From Jeotgalicoccus coquinae (GTDB lineage Bacteria; Bacillota; Bacilli; Staphylococcales; Salinicoccaceae): DNA of 64,000 nt. The stretch covers positions 204,975 to 268,974 of the forward strand of contig NZ_JACHFF010000003.1 in assembly GCF_014207425.1 (NCBI RefSeq). Reading direction: 5' to 3'. The position numbers and the translations under genes were made by a program. The notes under the pieces were generated by a model. That model searched no databases, was not told the DNA's origin, and saw only the letters and a list, made by a program, of their open reading frames with translations. This document shows positions 1-8,155 of the stretch, one piece after another. Every line of letters starts with the position of its first letter. Positions within the stretch are counted from its first letter, which is position 1.

Positions 1-1
1 T

Positions 2-676
2 ATTTCGGTGAACTGGCTGACATATATACTCGCTGTTAATGAAGGACACATACTGGAAGCAGGGCTTGGATATTATATCAATCCGTTTGTCAGTATTCTG
101 CTCGCATTTTTCATTCTGAAAGAACGCTTTTCAAAAGGTGAATGGCTGGCGATTTTTATCGTTTCGCTCGGCGTCATTTATATGGCGCTCGGTGTCGGTC
201 ATATTCCATGGCTCGCATTGACGCTTGCTGTAACTTTCGGCGTATACGGACTGATTAAGAAAACGATAAATATCGATGCCACATACGCCCTGGCAGTAGA
301 AACTGCTGTACTGGCCCCGCCGGCGCTTCTGTATATACTATACTTGAATGTTTCCGGAGTGAATACGCTCGACTTCGGCCTGAACAGGGACACGGTATTT
401 ACGATGGGCACAGGTGTTGTTACGGCAATACCGCTGCTGCTTTTTGCACTTGGTGCGATTCGGATCCCATTGTCGCTGACGGGACTTCTGCAGTACATCG
501 GTCCGACACTGATGCTGATTATCGGGATATTCCTTTACGGAGAAGCATTTACGGATACACATAAAATCGCATATTCATTTATCTGGTCAGGACTGATTAT
601 TTACACGCTGCTGCGTTTCAAATCATCGAGGCCCCGCCGCCGTCCAAAGGGCAGTATTAAGCTGACCGGTGATTAG
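2..676 (+). CDS. rarD: RarD-like EamA/DMT permease, 5' truncated by window edge
   Basis: Polytopic membrane protein of the drug/metabolite transporter superfamily, RarD branch. The frame is already open at base 2, so the start lies outside the window; 224 residues are visible where the family has about 300. The visible N-part contains the RarD-typical stretch around NWLTYI and LGYYINP, then about seven hydrophobic segments, and ends in a basic tail (RPRRRPKG). The GTG at base 8 is therefore only an internal codon. RarD was named for chloramphenicol sensitivity work; its substrate is not established. Family assignment is from recognised sequence, the transported compound is unknown. Confidence 0.82.
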   Translation: MSVNWLTYILAVNEGHILEAGLGYYINPFVSILLAFFILKERFSKGEWLAIFIVSLGVIYMALGVGHIPWLALTLAVTFGVYGLIKKTINIDATYALAVETAVLAPPALLYILYLNVSGVNTLDFGLNRDTVFTMGTGVVTAIPLLLFALGAIRIPLSLTGLLQYIGPTLMLIIGIFLYGEAFTDTHKIAYSFIWSGLIIYTLLRFKSSRPRRRPKGSIKLTGD

Positions 677-745
677 CTTATCGTTAGATATAAAGATAAC
701 TCCATGTTACTATTTAGAAAGATTTTAGTGTAAGGGGAATGAGTC

Positions 746-1570
746 ATGCGATATTTAAAAAACTTTGGCTTATTATTGGCAGTGACGGGTGTTTTGGCAG
801 CGTGTCAGGATGCGAAACTTGAGAACGGCGAGGAAGCGGTCTCTGAAGAAACAAACGTCACAGCAACCGATGAAGAATCTGCAGAAAATACAAACAGAGC
901 ATCTACAGAAGAAGAGACTTCGGCGGCCGAGCCGGCTGATATAGAGAACATAGATGAACAGGAAATTGAAGATGATAAACTCGCAGCAATCGTAGAAAAA
1001 GCAGAAGAGATTGAGAGTTACAGAGCAGAATTGAATATCTCGGCAGCACTGGATAACACGGATCCGCGTGATTTGAACGCAGAAGTGTTTTTCATCAACA
1101 GCGCACCGCCGCAGCTTTTATTACGTGAGTTCGGTGAAGACCGTACAATTTCAAAAGCCGGTAAGATTTACTATAATAACAATTCAGAATGGATTGATGT
1201 GAGTGAATCAGTAGATGTGAACGTACTTTACAGCGTGACGTATGATAATGCGGCTGCATCATTTGCAGAAATTGCACCGTATATGGAACGTGAAGAGAAG
1301 GATGATAAAGCTGTTTACACATATGAAGGCAGCCGTACTGATATTTATCAGACAATCGAATCATTGGTCCAGGTCAACTTTGGAAAAATGGAGATTGAAA
1401 GTGTTGATTCAACAGTAGAGGTCACAGTGGATAAAGAAAACAAACTGATCGAAGAAATAAAATTTGAGGCATATGGTACAGATACACAGGGTACATTTGA
1501 ACTCAATGGCAATGCAGCATTTGATACGTTCAATGAAGTGGAAGAAATAGAGATTCCTGAAGTGGAATAA
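746..1570 (+). CDS. acidic surface lipoprotein, outer-membrane-lipoprotein-sorting-like fold possible
   Basis: A lipobox (VLAAC) places the lipidated cysteine at residue 20, so the protein should be anchored on the outer face of the membrane. Residues 21-80 are an acidic Glu/Ser/Thr/Asn-rich linker, likely disordered. Residues from about 80 to 274 look like the beta-rich domain of the DUF6612-type lipoproteins found in Firmicutes (repeats of the form ESYRAELNIS and SVDSTVEVTVDKENK). The ribosome site AAGGGGAATG precedes the ATG. The gene stands alone: it is followed by a strong bidirectional terminator. No enzymatic residues are evident; function unknown. The DUF6612 likeness is by eye only. 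Confidence 0.8.
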   Translation: MRYLKNFGLLLAVTGVLAACQDAKLENGEEAVSEETNVTATDEESAENTNRASTEEETSAAEPADIENIDEQEIEDDKLAAIVEKAEEIESYRAELNISAALDNTDPRDLNAEVFFINSAPPQLLLREFGEDRTISKAGKIYYNNNSEWIDVSESVDVNVLYSVTYDNAAASFAEIAPYMEREEKDDKAVYTYEGSRTDIYQTIESLVQVNFGKMEIESVDSTVEVTVDKENKLIEEIKFEAYGTDTQGTFELNGNAAFDTFNEVEEIEIPEVE

Positions 1571-1580
1571 TAAAAAAATA

Positions 1581-1625
1581 ACCCGTACGCCAGACTCCCG
1601 GGAGTCTGACGTACGGGTTTTTTAT
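1581..1625. terminator. bidirectional intrinsic terminator
   Basis: A near-perfect hairpin with arms ACCCGTACG...CGTACGGGT and CAGACTCC...GGAGTCTG (one C/A mismatch) is followed by TTTTTT on the + strand. An A-rich run at 1572-1577 on the left supplies the U-tract for the minus strand. It separates the convergent lipoprotein gene and mhqO-like gene. Confidence 0.92.
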
Positions 1626-1665
1626 TTATCTGTATTTAACTTGTGATTGAGTTAAGCAGTTTTAG

Positions 1666-2592
1666 TTAATTAAGCGGATGAAGTCTCATTTCAATAAAGT
1701 CTCTGTTTTCTTCCAGGAATGGTGGCAGTGACAGGTTTTCACCCAATGTTTCAAGCGGTTCATCGATAGTGAATCCGGGTGTGTCTGTTGAGATTTCCAC
1801 CGTTATATTACCGACTGCACTGATGTACAGTGCTTTAAAGTAATGGCGGTCGACGATGCCTGAACTTCGCCATTTGTCAGCAAACACGCGATCCTGAATT
1901 TCTTTCAGTGCCGCTTCATCTTTTACGCGGAGTGCAAAATGATGCACACTGCCGTAGCCCTGCTTCTCGACGTTTGTCGAACGTGATTCCATAACGAAAA
2001 CCGAGTCCTGACCGAAGCGGACGCGTGCTTCTGTATCGCTGTCGATGTCACCGTCGTATTCTCCGCCGAGCATTTGTAAAAACTGAACCATCGGTTTTAA
2101 ATACTGCACTGTCAGTTCAACACCGAATATTGCTGTGACCGCATATTCAGCGGGAATTGTTCCGCCGCCTGCGTATGGCTCAGACTCATTGTATTCAGGG
2201 TCTGCAACGAGCGCAAAACGCTGACCTTCTTCATCCGAGAAATTCATCAGCGTTTCCCCGAAGTAATCGATAATTCCTTCGTGATACACACCGTGTTCGT
2301 CCATACGCGTTCTAAAATATTCAATAGCCTCTTTGGAAGGTACTCTTAAAATTGTACGGGAAATGGAATTTGTTCCCGGTGTATATTTCGGTGCGAGACC
2401 GATTTCAAAAAATGTGACGTCCGTTCCTGGTGTTCCTTTATAATCACTGTAAAATAGATGGTACATATCAGGACTGTCCTGATTGACTGTTTTCTTAACG
2501 AGTCTGTGACCGAGAAACTCTGTAAAGAAGTCATGATTGCCGATAATATCTTTTGTAATTGCCGATACGTGATGAATGCCGAATACGCTCAC
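1666..2592 (-). CDS. mhqO: ring-cleaving dioxygenase of the VOC family, MhqO-like
   Basis: Extradiol dioxygenase-type protein of two vicinal-oxygen-chelate modules (about residues 5-130 and 150-280). Metal ligands expected for the family are visible: the N-terminal GIHHVS (H7/H8), VHHFAL (H217/H218) and the final VEIST (E266). The block DRHYFKALYI at 249-258 is typical of this group. In Bacillus and Staphylococcus such proteins (MhqO/MhqA/CatE) are induced by quinones, hydroquinones and catechol stress and are thought to open the ring. The divergent neighbour is an MhqD-type hydrolase, which supports the assignment. Start ATG has TAAAGGAGG upstream on the minus strand. The actual aromatic substrate is not known. 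Confidence 0.85.
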   Translation of the reverse strand: MSVFGIHHVSAITKDIIGNHDFFTEFLGHRLVKKTVNQDSPDMYHLFYSDYKGTPGTDVTFFEIGLAPKYTPGTNSISRTILRVPSKEAIEYFRTRMDEHGVYHEGIIDYFGETLMNFSDEEGQRFALVADPEYNESEPYAGGGTIPAEYAVTAIFGVELTVQYLKPMVQFLQMLGGEYDGDIDSDTEARVRFGQDSVFVMESRSTNVEKQGYGSVHHFALRVKDEAALKEIQDRVFADKWRSSGIVDRHYFKALYISAVGNITVEISTDTPGFTIDEPLETLGENLSLPPFLEENRDFIEMRLHPLN

Positions 2593-2666
2593 AGTGCATC
2601 CTCCTTTAATCTCTTTGATGTTATTATATAATATAAGTATATGTAACTCTATTAGGAGGACTTGCC

Positions 2667-3305
2667 ATGAAACACTTGTACATTAAATCGAGAACAGAAG
2701 AAGCGAAAGAAACGCTCATATTATTTCACGGGACCGGCGGACGCGAGACGGATCTGCTGGATGTTGCGACGACCGTAAACAGCGAAGCGAATATTTTAAG
2801 TTTACGCGGTGATATCGACGAGAACGGGCAGACCAGGTTTTTTAAACGCCTGACTCCGAAACAGTATGATGAGGAAAGCTTAAAAGAGGAAGGCGGTAAA
2901 ATTTACGCTGAACTTAAAAAGCTGAGTGAAGAATATAATTTCGAACTCAGGAAGGCCGTTTTAATTGGATACTCCAACGGTGCAAATATCGGAGCGTATC
3001 TGCTCTTAAATTACGATTTGAATGTAAGAGGTGCAATGCTTATGCACAGCGCATACCGCAGTGAAACAATCGGCAGGGGCATGCTGTTTGATACAGATGT
3101 ACTGCTTACAGCCGGTGCGCAGGATATGGTGGCTACAGCAGGCGAGGCTTACACACTGAAGAGCAAGCTTGAAAATAAAGGTGCCGAAGTCAGTGTTAAA
3201 TTAACGGACGGCGGACATGAAATATCCCCTATGGAATTAATGGAAGGGCACGTCTGGTACATGCCAATCAAGAAATCCATAAGGGATGAGGATAAATTAT
3301 TATAG
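2667..3305 (+). CDS. mhqD: MhqD-type alpha/beta hydrolase (putative carboxylesterase)
   Basis: Compact 212-residue alpha/beta hydrolase. The oxyanion region LFHGTGG is at residues 19-25, the nucleophile elbow GYSNG at 101-105 (S103), and the rest of the triad is likely D153 (AGAQD) and H184 (DGGHE). Sequence closely resembles Bacillus MhqD along its whole length (for example RGDIDENGQTRFFKRL). MhqD members belong to the quinone and electrophile response and are presumed to hydrolyse ester products of ring cleavage. Divergent from the MhqO-like gene with 74 bases between them; ribosome site TTAGGAGG. The stop overlaps the stop of the converging HAD gene by 6 bases. Confidence 0.88.
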   Translation: MKHLYIKSRTEEAKETLILFHGTGGRETDLLDVATTVNSEANILSLRGDIDENGQTRFFKRLTPKQYDEESLKEEGGKIYAELKKLSEEYNFELRKAVLIGYSNGANIGAYLLLNYDLNVRGAMLMHSAYRSETIGRGMLFDTDVLLTAGAQDMVATAGEAYTLKSKLENKGAEVSVKLTDGGHEISPMELMEGHVWYMPIKKSIRDEDKLL

Positions 3306-4151
3306 GTAATGTTTTCTTAAATACTGTTCGAGACCGTCTTCATCGCAGCTGAATTCGGTCACATCATCAGCGATGGCCTTAACGTCTTCTTTGCCGTTTG
3401 CCATCGCTGTTGATTTACCGGCAATTTTAAACATTGGAATGTCGTTCATTGAATCACCAAAAGCATGAACTTCATCGATTGAGATATCCATCTTCTCAAG
3501 CAGTGTTAACAGACCTGTGCCTTTATCAGTACCGTAAACCATAATCTCAGAGTTGTGATCTGATGTGCGGTATATCTGAAAGCCTTCATCAGTCGTAAAT
3601 CTTTCATGCAGCAGTTCAGCCCAGCTTTCGAGCTTATCTTTACTGTTTGAGAAAAAGTAGAATTTTATAATATCAGAACGATCAATGTCTTCCGGATCAA
3701 TCCACTGTTCGGTACTGTTAAGTGTCCTTGCAGTGCCGATATTTTCATATTCAAGCACAGTCGCATCCGGCGTCTGTGTCAGATCTTTTTCAATGTAGCT
3801 GCGGTCTTCATTAAATGTATACGGGCCGCCGTGCTCGCTCGTCGTCATTTCATAGTACATCTCATGTTCACGGACCTGCGACAGAACGAATTCAACCTGT
3901 TTTTTCGTAAATGCTGTACGTGACAGCAGTGTATCACCGTGGTGCACAGTCATGCCGCTTGCACCGACATAGCCGTCAACAGGCACATCGCGGGGTACTT
4001 TCGTATGAATCATCGGCAGTGAACGTCCGGTAGCGATAATGATTTTAATGCCTTTATCGTGAACCGCCTGCAGCGTTTCTTTAAGCGAATCGGGGAATTC
4101 ACCTGCATTATTTAAAACTGTCCCATCCAAATCGAGAGCAATTGCCTTCAT
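3300..4151 (-). CDS. Cof-type HAD-IIB family phosphatase
   Basis: Haloacid-dehalogenase superfamily hydrolase of the Cof/IIB subclass, 283 residues. Motif I is DLDGTV with nucleophile D7 and acid D9; the TGRS block near residue 43 is motif II; GDSMND near residue 233 is motif IV, which binds Mg. The long insert between motifs II and III is the IIB cap that selects substrate. Members act on sugar phosphates, flavin precursors or pyridoxal phosphate, so substrate cannot be read from sequence. Monocistronic, minus strand, converging on mhqD with a 6-base overlap and no space for an intergenic terminator. Confidence 0.9.
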   Translation of the reverse strand: MKAIALDLDGTVLNNAGEFPDSLKETLQAVHDKGIKIIIATGRSLPMIHTKVPRDVPVDGYVGASGMTVHHGDTLLSRTAFTKKQVEFVLSQVREHEMYYEMTTSEHGGPYTFNEDRSYIEKDLTQTPDATVLEYENIGTARTLNSTEQWIDPEDIDRSDIIKFYFFSNSKDKLESWAELLHERFTTDEGFQIYRTSDHNSEIMVYGTDKGTGLLTLLEKMDISIDEVHAFGDSMNDIPMFKIAGKSTAMANGKEDVKAIADDVTEFSCDEDGLEQYLRKHYL

Positions 4152-4274
4152 AATTTATAAGCGCTCCTATCTTCAGTTTATATTTTAGTGTTGTGCTTCC
4201 GCTTAAATTTTAGCATATTACGGCATATATGATAAAATTACATTACCAACAGTTCAGTAAAGGAGTCGTTATAT

Positions 4275-5315
4275 ATGACAAACACTGCAGCTTATTTAAA
4301 AAAGTATGACCTGGAAGATCTTTATCAGCTTGCGGTTAATACCGGGGTCACTGACGAAAAAGCGCTTGAGAGAGACGAGCTCATAGAAAGAATCTCGGAT
4401 AACCTGCTGAAAGAGGAAGTTCTCGAATACGCATATCTTTACAGCGATGACGCGGCGCTCGACAGCTGGCAGCAGGGAGCAAAAGACAGGGAATTCGGTG
4501 AGAATCTCAGCCTGACAGACGTTTACGGTTTATATATAATGGGACTCGCTTATGAATCTCTGAACGAAGAAGACAATTTTTTTATACTGGAAGAAGTGCT
4601 CGGGAAGTTTGAGACGGTCGATACTGAAGAAAACCGCGAAGCACGTACAGCAGTTCAGCGTCAGCTGAATTTAATACGTTCTGCACTGCATCTTTACGGT
4701 GTCGTTGAGTTTAAGCAGATTGTTCATTTATTTAAAAAATATTACGGTATGGACGTCACGATTGAAGAAGTGGTGGATCTGGTCAACCGTTCGCCTTATG
4801 TCATTACAGTCAACGAGAAGAACCAGGAGTTTATTATTGATGATATGACGGATGAGCAGTATGAAATCATCCGCAGCGCCCAGCAGAAATATAAATATTA
4901 TGAACCGGAATTCGGCAAGTTTATTAAATTCAGCAATCCGGGATATATCGATGAATCGACAGCTCATGAATCATTGAAAAAATGGGTGTCCGGGCATCTG
5001 AATACGGATGTGGCATCGGATTATGAACTGTATCTCCACGTGCTCCGCATGGTAATCAGCGGACGAAAACGAGAAGATATTTCCGGGGAAATAAAAAATC
5101 TCGGCCATGCATTTGAATCGAAAGCAGAAGAAGATGAATTTTTCGAACTGATTCGGGATGTCGTCAGACAGACTAGGCATTTCCAGTACCGTGGCAAGAG
5201 CGAAGCGGATCTTGGACAGAAAACGATAGTTAAAGAAGTTAAAGTCGGACGCAACGATCCATGTCCGTGCGGCAGCGGTAAAAAATATAAAAAATGCTGC
5301 GGTAAAGCAGTATAA
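4275..5315 (+). CDS. SEC-C motif protein of unknown function
   Basis: 346 residues. The last 23 form a SEC-C zinc-binding motif, [13 protein letters not shown], with C330, C332, C341 and C342, as at the C-terminus of SecA and in many uncharacterised proteins. The rest is helical and acidic and resembles the staphylococcal YecA/SEC-C family; no catalytic motif is visible. The ribosome site AAAGGAG precedes the ATG by 8 bases. Monocistronic: its own terminator follows immediately. The zinc motif is seen directly; a role in ribosome or translocase binding, as for other SEC-C proteins, is only a possibility. Confidence 0.85.
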   Translation: MTNTAAYLKKYDLEDLYQLAVNTGVTDEKALERDELIERISDNLLKEEVLEYAYLYSDDAALDSWQQGAKDREFGENLSLTDVYGLYIMGLAYESLNEEDNFFILEEVLGKFETVDTEENREARTAVQRQLNLIRSALHLYGVVEFKQIVHLFKKYYGMDVTIEEVVDLVNRSPYVITVNEKNQEFIIDDMTDEQYEIIRSAQQKYKYYEPEFGKFIKFSNPGYIDESTAHESLKKWVSGHLNTDVASDYELYLHVLRMVISGRKREDISGEIKNLGHAFESKAEEDEFFELIRDVVRQTRHFQYRGKSEADLGQKTIVKEVKVGRNDPCPCGSGKKYKKCCGKAV

Positions 5316-5350
5316 AAAAAAGTGGCTGGTATAACTACCATCCACTTTTT
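5316..5350 (+). terminator. intrinsic terminator after the SEC-C gene
   Basis: Arms AAAAAGTGG and CCACTTTTT enclose a second paired block TGGTA/TACCA with loop TAAC; one C/T mismatch. The A/T ends give U-tracts in both directions. Confidence 0.88.
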
Positions 5351-5371
5351 ACATAGTGAAAGGTGAAGGTC

Positions 5372-5920
5372 ATGCATTTAAAAATATTTATGGTGTTTTT
5401 CAGAGTCGGCATACTCGGCTTTGGCGGCGGGCCGTCATCGATACCGCTCGTGAAAATAGAAGTCGTGGACAAATACCGCTGGATGACCAACGAGGACTTC
5501 CAGGATACGCTCGCAATTGCGAATGTGCTGCCCGGACCGATTATAACGAAGCTCGCGGGTCATATCGGTTACCAGCTGAAAGGCTGGACAGGTATTGTGA
5601 CGGCACTCATTGCAATCATTCTTCCGACAGCAGTATTAATGACAGTGCTGCTGACACTGTTCTCAGAATTTAAAGATCTTGCATGGGTACAGGGAATGAG
5701 TGCAGGTGTCGTACCGGTCGTACTCGTTATGCTTGCGGTACTCACTGTGGAATTTATGCAGACAGCAAAAGCGGCAGCGACATGGAAATTTTTAATTCCG
5801 TTTACGCTCGGCATGCTCGTAATTCTTGAAGTACTGAACATTCATCCGGCGATAGTAATCGGTATTATTATAGTATTCAGCCTGCTTCAGAAGAGCGGCA
5901 GAAAAGCAGGTGACGCATGA
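5372..5920 (+). CDS. half-size chromate transporter (CHR family), first subunit
   Basis: CHR-family membrane protein of 182 residues, equal to one half of full-length ChrA. The signature GFGGGPSSIPLV is at residues 15-26 and the second conserved patch NVLPGP follows near residue 54; about five hydrophobic segments. Pairs of short CHR proteins are thought to insert in opposite orientations and to assemble into one carrier that exports chromate. Start: the ATG at 5372 has AAAGGTG at a good distance, better than the GTG nine bases upstream. Its stop overlaps the start of the second half (ATGA). Chromate is the family substrate, not proven here. Confidence 0.88.
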   Translation: MHLKIFMVFFRVGILGFGGGPSSIPLVKIEVVDKYRWMTNEDFQDTLAIANVLPGPIITKLAGHIGYQLKGWTGIVTALIAIILPTAVLMTVLLTLFSEFKDLAWVQGMSAGVVPVVLVMLAVLTVEFMQTAKAAATWKFLIPFTLGMLVILEVLNIHPAIVIGIIIVFSLLQKSGRKAGDA

Positions 5921-6447
5921 TTTATCTGGAAATATTTATGGCCTTTTTAATACCGGGTATACTCGGGTACGGCGGGGGACCGTCATCGATACCGCTCGTT
6001 GAACGTGAGGTTGTCGGTACATATGAGTGGATGACTACAGCGGAATTTGCAGAGGTGCTCGCACTTGGAAACGCACTGCCGGGACCGATACTGACTAAGA
6101 TGGGTGCATATATCGGCTATGAAGCGGGCGGTATCCCCGGAAGTATTATAGCGATATCAGCAAGTGTGCTGCCGTCACTTCTTTTAATGATATTCCTCGC
6201 TGCAGTGCTCTATAAGCTGAAAGGCACGAACAAGTTCAAAACACTGACATTATTAATCCGTCCGGTCATCGCGATTCTGCTCGGTGTTATCGTGTTTGAT
6301 TTCCTGTTCAGTTCACTGGAAGTATCGGGTACATTCCATACTGTCTTTCTAATCGGACTGGCATACGTGCTGCTGCAAATAGTAAAAGTGCATCCTGCTC
6401 TCGTTATTATCATCGGACTAATATACGGTGCGGTCTTTATCCGGTAA
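5917..6447 (+). CDS. half-size chromate transporter (CHR family), second subunit
   Basis: 176-residue CHR half, translationally coupled to the upstream half by a 4-base overlap. It carries the same signature with changed surroundings (GYGGGPSSIPLV near residue 20, NALPGP near 57). The two halves are paralogous but clearly diverged along their length, which argues for a true heteromeric pair rather than a recent duplication. About five membrane segments. Expected to act with the upstream protein as a proton-linked oxyanion exporter. No regulator gene (chrB/chrI) sits beside them. Confidence 0.88.
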   Translation: MIYLEIFMAFLIPGILGYGGGPSSIPLVEREVVGTYEWMTTAEFAEVLALGNALPGPILTKMGAYIGYEAGGIPGSIIAISASVLPSLLLMIFLAAVLYKLKGTNKFKTLTLLIRPVIAILLGVIVFDFLFSSLEVSGTFHTVFLIGLAYVLLQIVKVHPALVIIIGLIYGAVFIR

Positions 6448-6531
6448 GTAAGCACAAAATTTAAAACGACTTTCTGAATGTACTATACTTGATAAGATGA
6501 ACAGTTAATCCAGAAAGGAAGTTAGCACAAA

Positions 6532-7038
6532 ATGGCATATGATATTCGTAAAATGGAAGTAAGAGATGCTGCAAGTATTATTGCTCATAAAAAACAAGTG
6601 ACAGCAGAAAATCCGGATACGCTGGCAACAGCAATTGAAAACAGAACAATTACTATTGAAGAGGAAGAAGCAACGATAAAGTCCCTTGGACCGAATGATC
6701 TCGGGATCGTAGCAGTCGACGGTGATAAAGTAATCGGCATGCTGAATCTCCGTCAGGATCACCGTAAAAAGTTCGAACATATCGGACAGTTCGGTATCAG
6801 TCTTCAAAAAGCTTACACAGGTTCCGGCACGGGCACTGCGATGGTGGAGCAGGCTGTGGAATTTGCACGGGGCAACGATAAGCTCGAAAAAGTAATATTA
6901 ACTGTCTTCTCCAACAATCCGGGAGCGATTAAATTATATAAACGACTCGGCTTTGAAGAAGAAGCAACATTAAAAAATCAAGTGAAATTAGCGGACGGCT
7001 ATACAGATTTAGTCTATATGGCGAACTTTTTAAAATAA
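6532..7038 (+). CDS. GNAT-family N-acetyltransferase
   Basis: 168-residue GCN5-related acetyltransferase. The acetyl-CoA pyrophosphate loop is the degenerate Q/R-x-x-G-x-G/A motif at residues 96-101 (TGSGTG), and motif B appears as NNPGAIKLYKRLGFEEE at 128-144, with the usual Tyr/Phe near the CoA thiol. Resembles the peptide or antibiotic acetyltransferase subgroup; substrate unknown. The ribosome site AAAGGAAG lies 13 bases before the ATG. Single gene between the CHR pair and a small membrane protein. Confidence 0.88.
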   Translation: MAYDIRKMEVRDAASIIAHKKQVTAENPDTLATAIENRTITIEEEEATIKSLGPNDLGIVAVDGDKVIGMLNLRQDHRKKFEHIGQFGISLQKAYTGSGTGTAMVEQAVEFARGNDKLEKVILTVFSNNPGAIKLYKRLGFEEEATLKNQVKLADGYTDLVYMANFLK

Positions 7039-7110
7039 TGAACTATCTGATTAATTAAAGTGATATTATAACGTTAAGAATGACTATACTTTTAAAAATC
7101 GGGTGATTAA

Positions 7111-7323
7111 ATGAAAGTTGTCCATGTACTGATGTACGCGCTGCTCTTAACGTTATTCACAGCAGGTATCATCTTCTCAACGATGGCATCCTATACGGAG
7201 ACATCACCGCTGTCCTACACAGTAATCGGGATATTTATGACAGTTTTATTTGTCATTTATACAGCTGTCTTAATTAAGTACCGTCAGAGAAGAATCGAAA
7301 ACAATAAAGAGAATCGCGCCTAA
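7111..7323 (+). CDS. small two-helix membrane protein of unknown function
   Basis: 70 residues with two predicted membrane helices (about 6-27 and 37-57) joined by a short polar loop and closed by a basic cytoplasmic tail (KYRQRRIENNKENRA). The start has a weak ribosome site (CGGGTGATTAA). Its stop codon is embedded in the loop of an intrinsic terminator. I do not recognise the family; small membrane proteins of this layout are common in staphylococci. Confidence 0.7.
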   Translation: MKVVHVLMYALLLTLFTAGIIFSTMASYTETSPLSYTVIGIFMTVLFVIYTAVLIKYRQRRIENNKENRA

Positions 7324-7335
7324 GCGGTTCTTTTT
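7311..7335 (+). terminator. intrinsic terminator overlapping the stop of the 70-residue gene
   Basis: GAATCGC pairs with GCGGTTC (one G-T), loop GCCTAA holds the stop codon, and TTTTT follows. Confidence 0.8.
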
Positions 7336-7374
7336 GCATTTTAAGTCCAAAACTATTGAGGGATGGTGTATTTA

Positions 7375-7716
7375 ATGGGGAATTTTGAAGAAATTAATAA
7401 GAGAGCTCAAAAAAATACGGGCCGTATTCAGGAAGAACAGCCTGATTTTATGAGAGCATTTAAAAAGCTTCAGCAGGAAGGCTACAAAGACAATGCACTG
7501 GATGAGAAAACGAAAGAATACATCGCGTTAACTTATGCAATTGCTGACAAATGCGAAGGCTGTATCGGCAACCATGTAAACAAACTCGTTAAGCTCGGTG
7601 CAACAAGAGAAGAAATCAGCGATATAGTTGCGGTCTGCATCGTTATGGGCGGCGGACCCGGAAGTGTATACGGCGGCAAGGCGCTTGAAGCATACGATGA
7701 GGCAGCAGCAAAATAA
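7375..7716 (+). CDS. AhpD-like carboxymuconolactone decarboxylase family protein
   Basis: 113-residue protein of the AhpD/CMD fold. The redox pair C60-EG-C63 with H67 (KCEGCIGNH) and the upstream E48 form the AhpD-type relay seen in peroxidase-reducing members. Such proteins act as small thiol-disulfide partners or peroxidases. The ATG at 7375 is chosen because GAGGGATGG ends 8 bases before it; the in-frame ATG at 7363 would have no spacing. It is 21 bases upstream of an OsmC gene, so the two are likely cotranscribed as a thiol-peroxide defence pair. The partner reductase is unknown. Confidence 0.88.
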   Translation: MGNFEEINKRAQKNTGRIQEEQPDFMRAFKKLQQEGYKDNALDEKTKEYIALTYAIADKCEGCIGNHVNKLVKLGATREEISDIVAVCIVMGGGPGSVYGGKALEAYDEAAAK

Positions 7717-7737
7717 TTCAATACGGGAGGAAACGGC

Positions 7738-8154
7738 ATGAAAGTTAAATTAAACTGGCAGGGTAAATTAAAATTTGAATCCACAGGTGAAACAACGGGA
7801 TACACAGTCGCAATGGATGCGAACGAAGCGGCAGGCGGGGATGCATCAGCACCGTCACCGATGGAAATGGTGCTGCACGGTGCGGCAGGCTGTATGGCCA
7901 TCGATATCGGAGTGATTTTAAGACATCATATGGATAAAGTAACGAAGCTAGAAATTGAAGCGGACGGCGATCGTGCAGATACGGAACCTAAATACTATAA
8001 ACATATTACGATGAATATTTTAATCGATGGGGATATTACTGCAAAACAGGCGCAGCGTGCTGCGGATCTGTCGAAAGATAAATATTGTTCTGCGGTACAT
8101 TCACTCGTTGCGAATATCGATGTTAAAGTAATCCTGAATGGTGAAACATTGTAA
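7738..8154 (+). CDS. OsmC/YhfA-family peroxide-related protein
   Basis: 138-residue OsmC-family protein. The two family cysteines are present: C52 in HGAAGCMAID and C117 in DKYCSAV. OsmC and Ohr members reduce organic hydroperoxides with a reactive Cys pair; the YhfA-like subgroup to which this belongs is less characterised. Ribosome site GGGAGG lies 8 bases before the ATG. It follows the AhpD-like gene and runs directly into the ABC ATPase gene, so all three are probably one transcript. Confidence 0.88.
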   Translation: MKVKLNWQGKLKFESTGETTGYTVAMDANEAAGGDASAPSPMEMVLHGAAGCMAIDIGVILRHHMDKVTKLEIEADGDRADTEPKYYKHITMNILIDGDITAKQAQRAADLSKDKYCSAVHSLVANIDVKVILNGETL

Positions 8155-8155
8155 G

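Noticed and set aside
5356..5673. 105-codon open frame overlapping the first CHR gene
   Set aside because: Another frame of a clear CHR gene; product is Arg/Ser/Cys rich with no family likeness.
5372..6447. Frameshifted full-length ChrA
   Set aside because: Each half starts with its own signature and membrane pattern, and the join is a normal ATGA overlap, so this is a two-gene pair.
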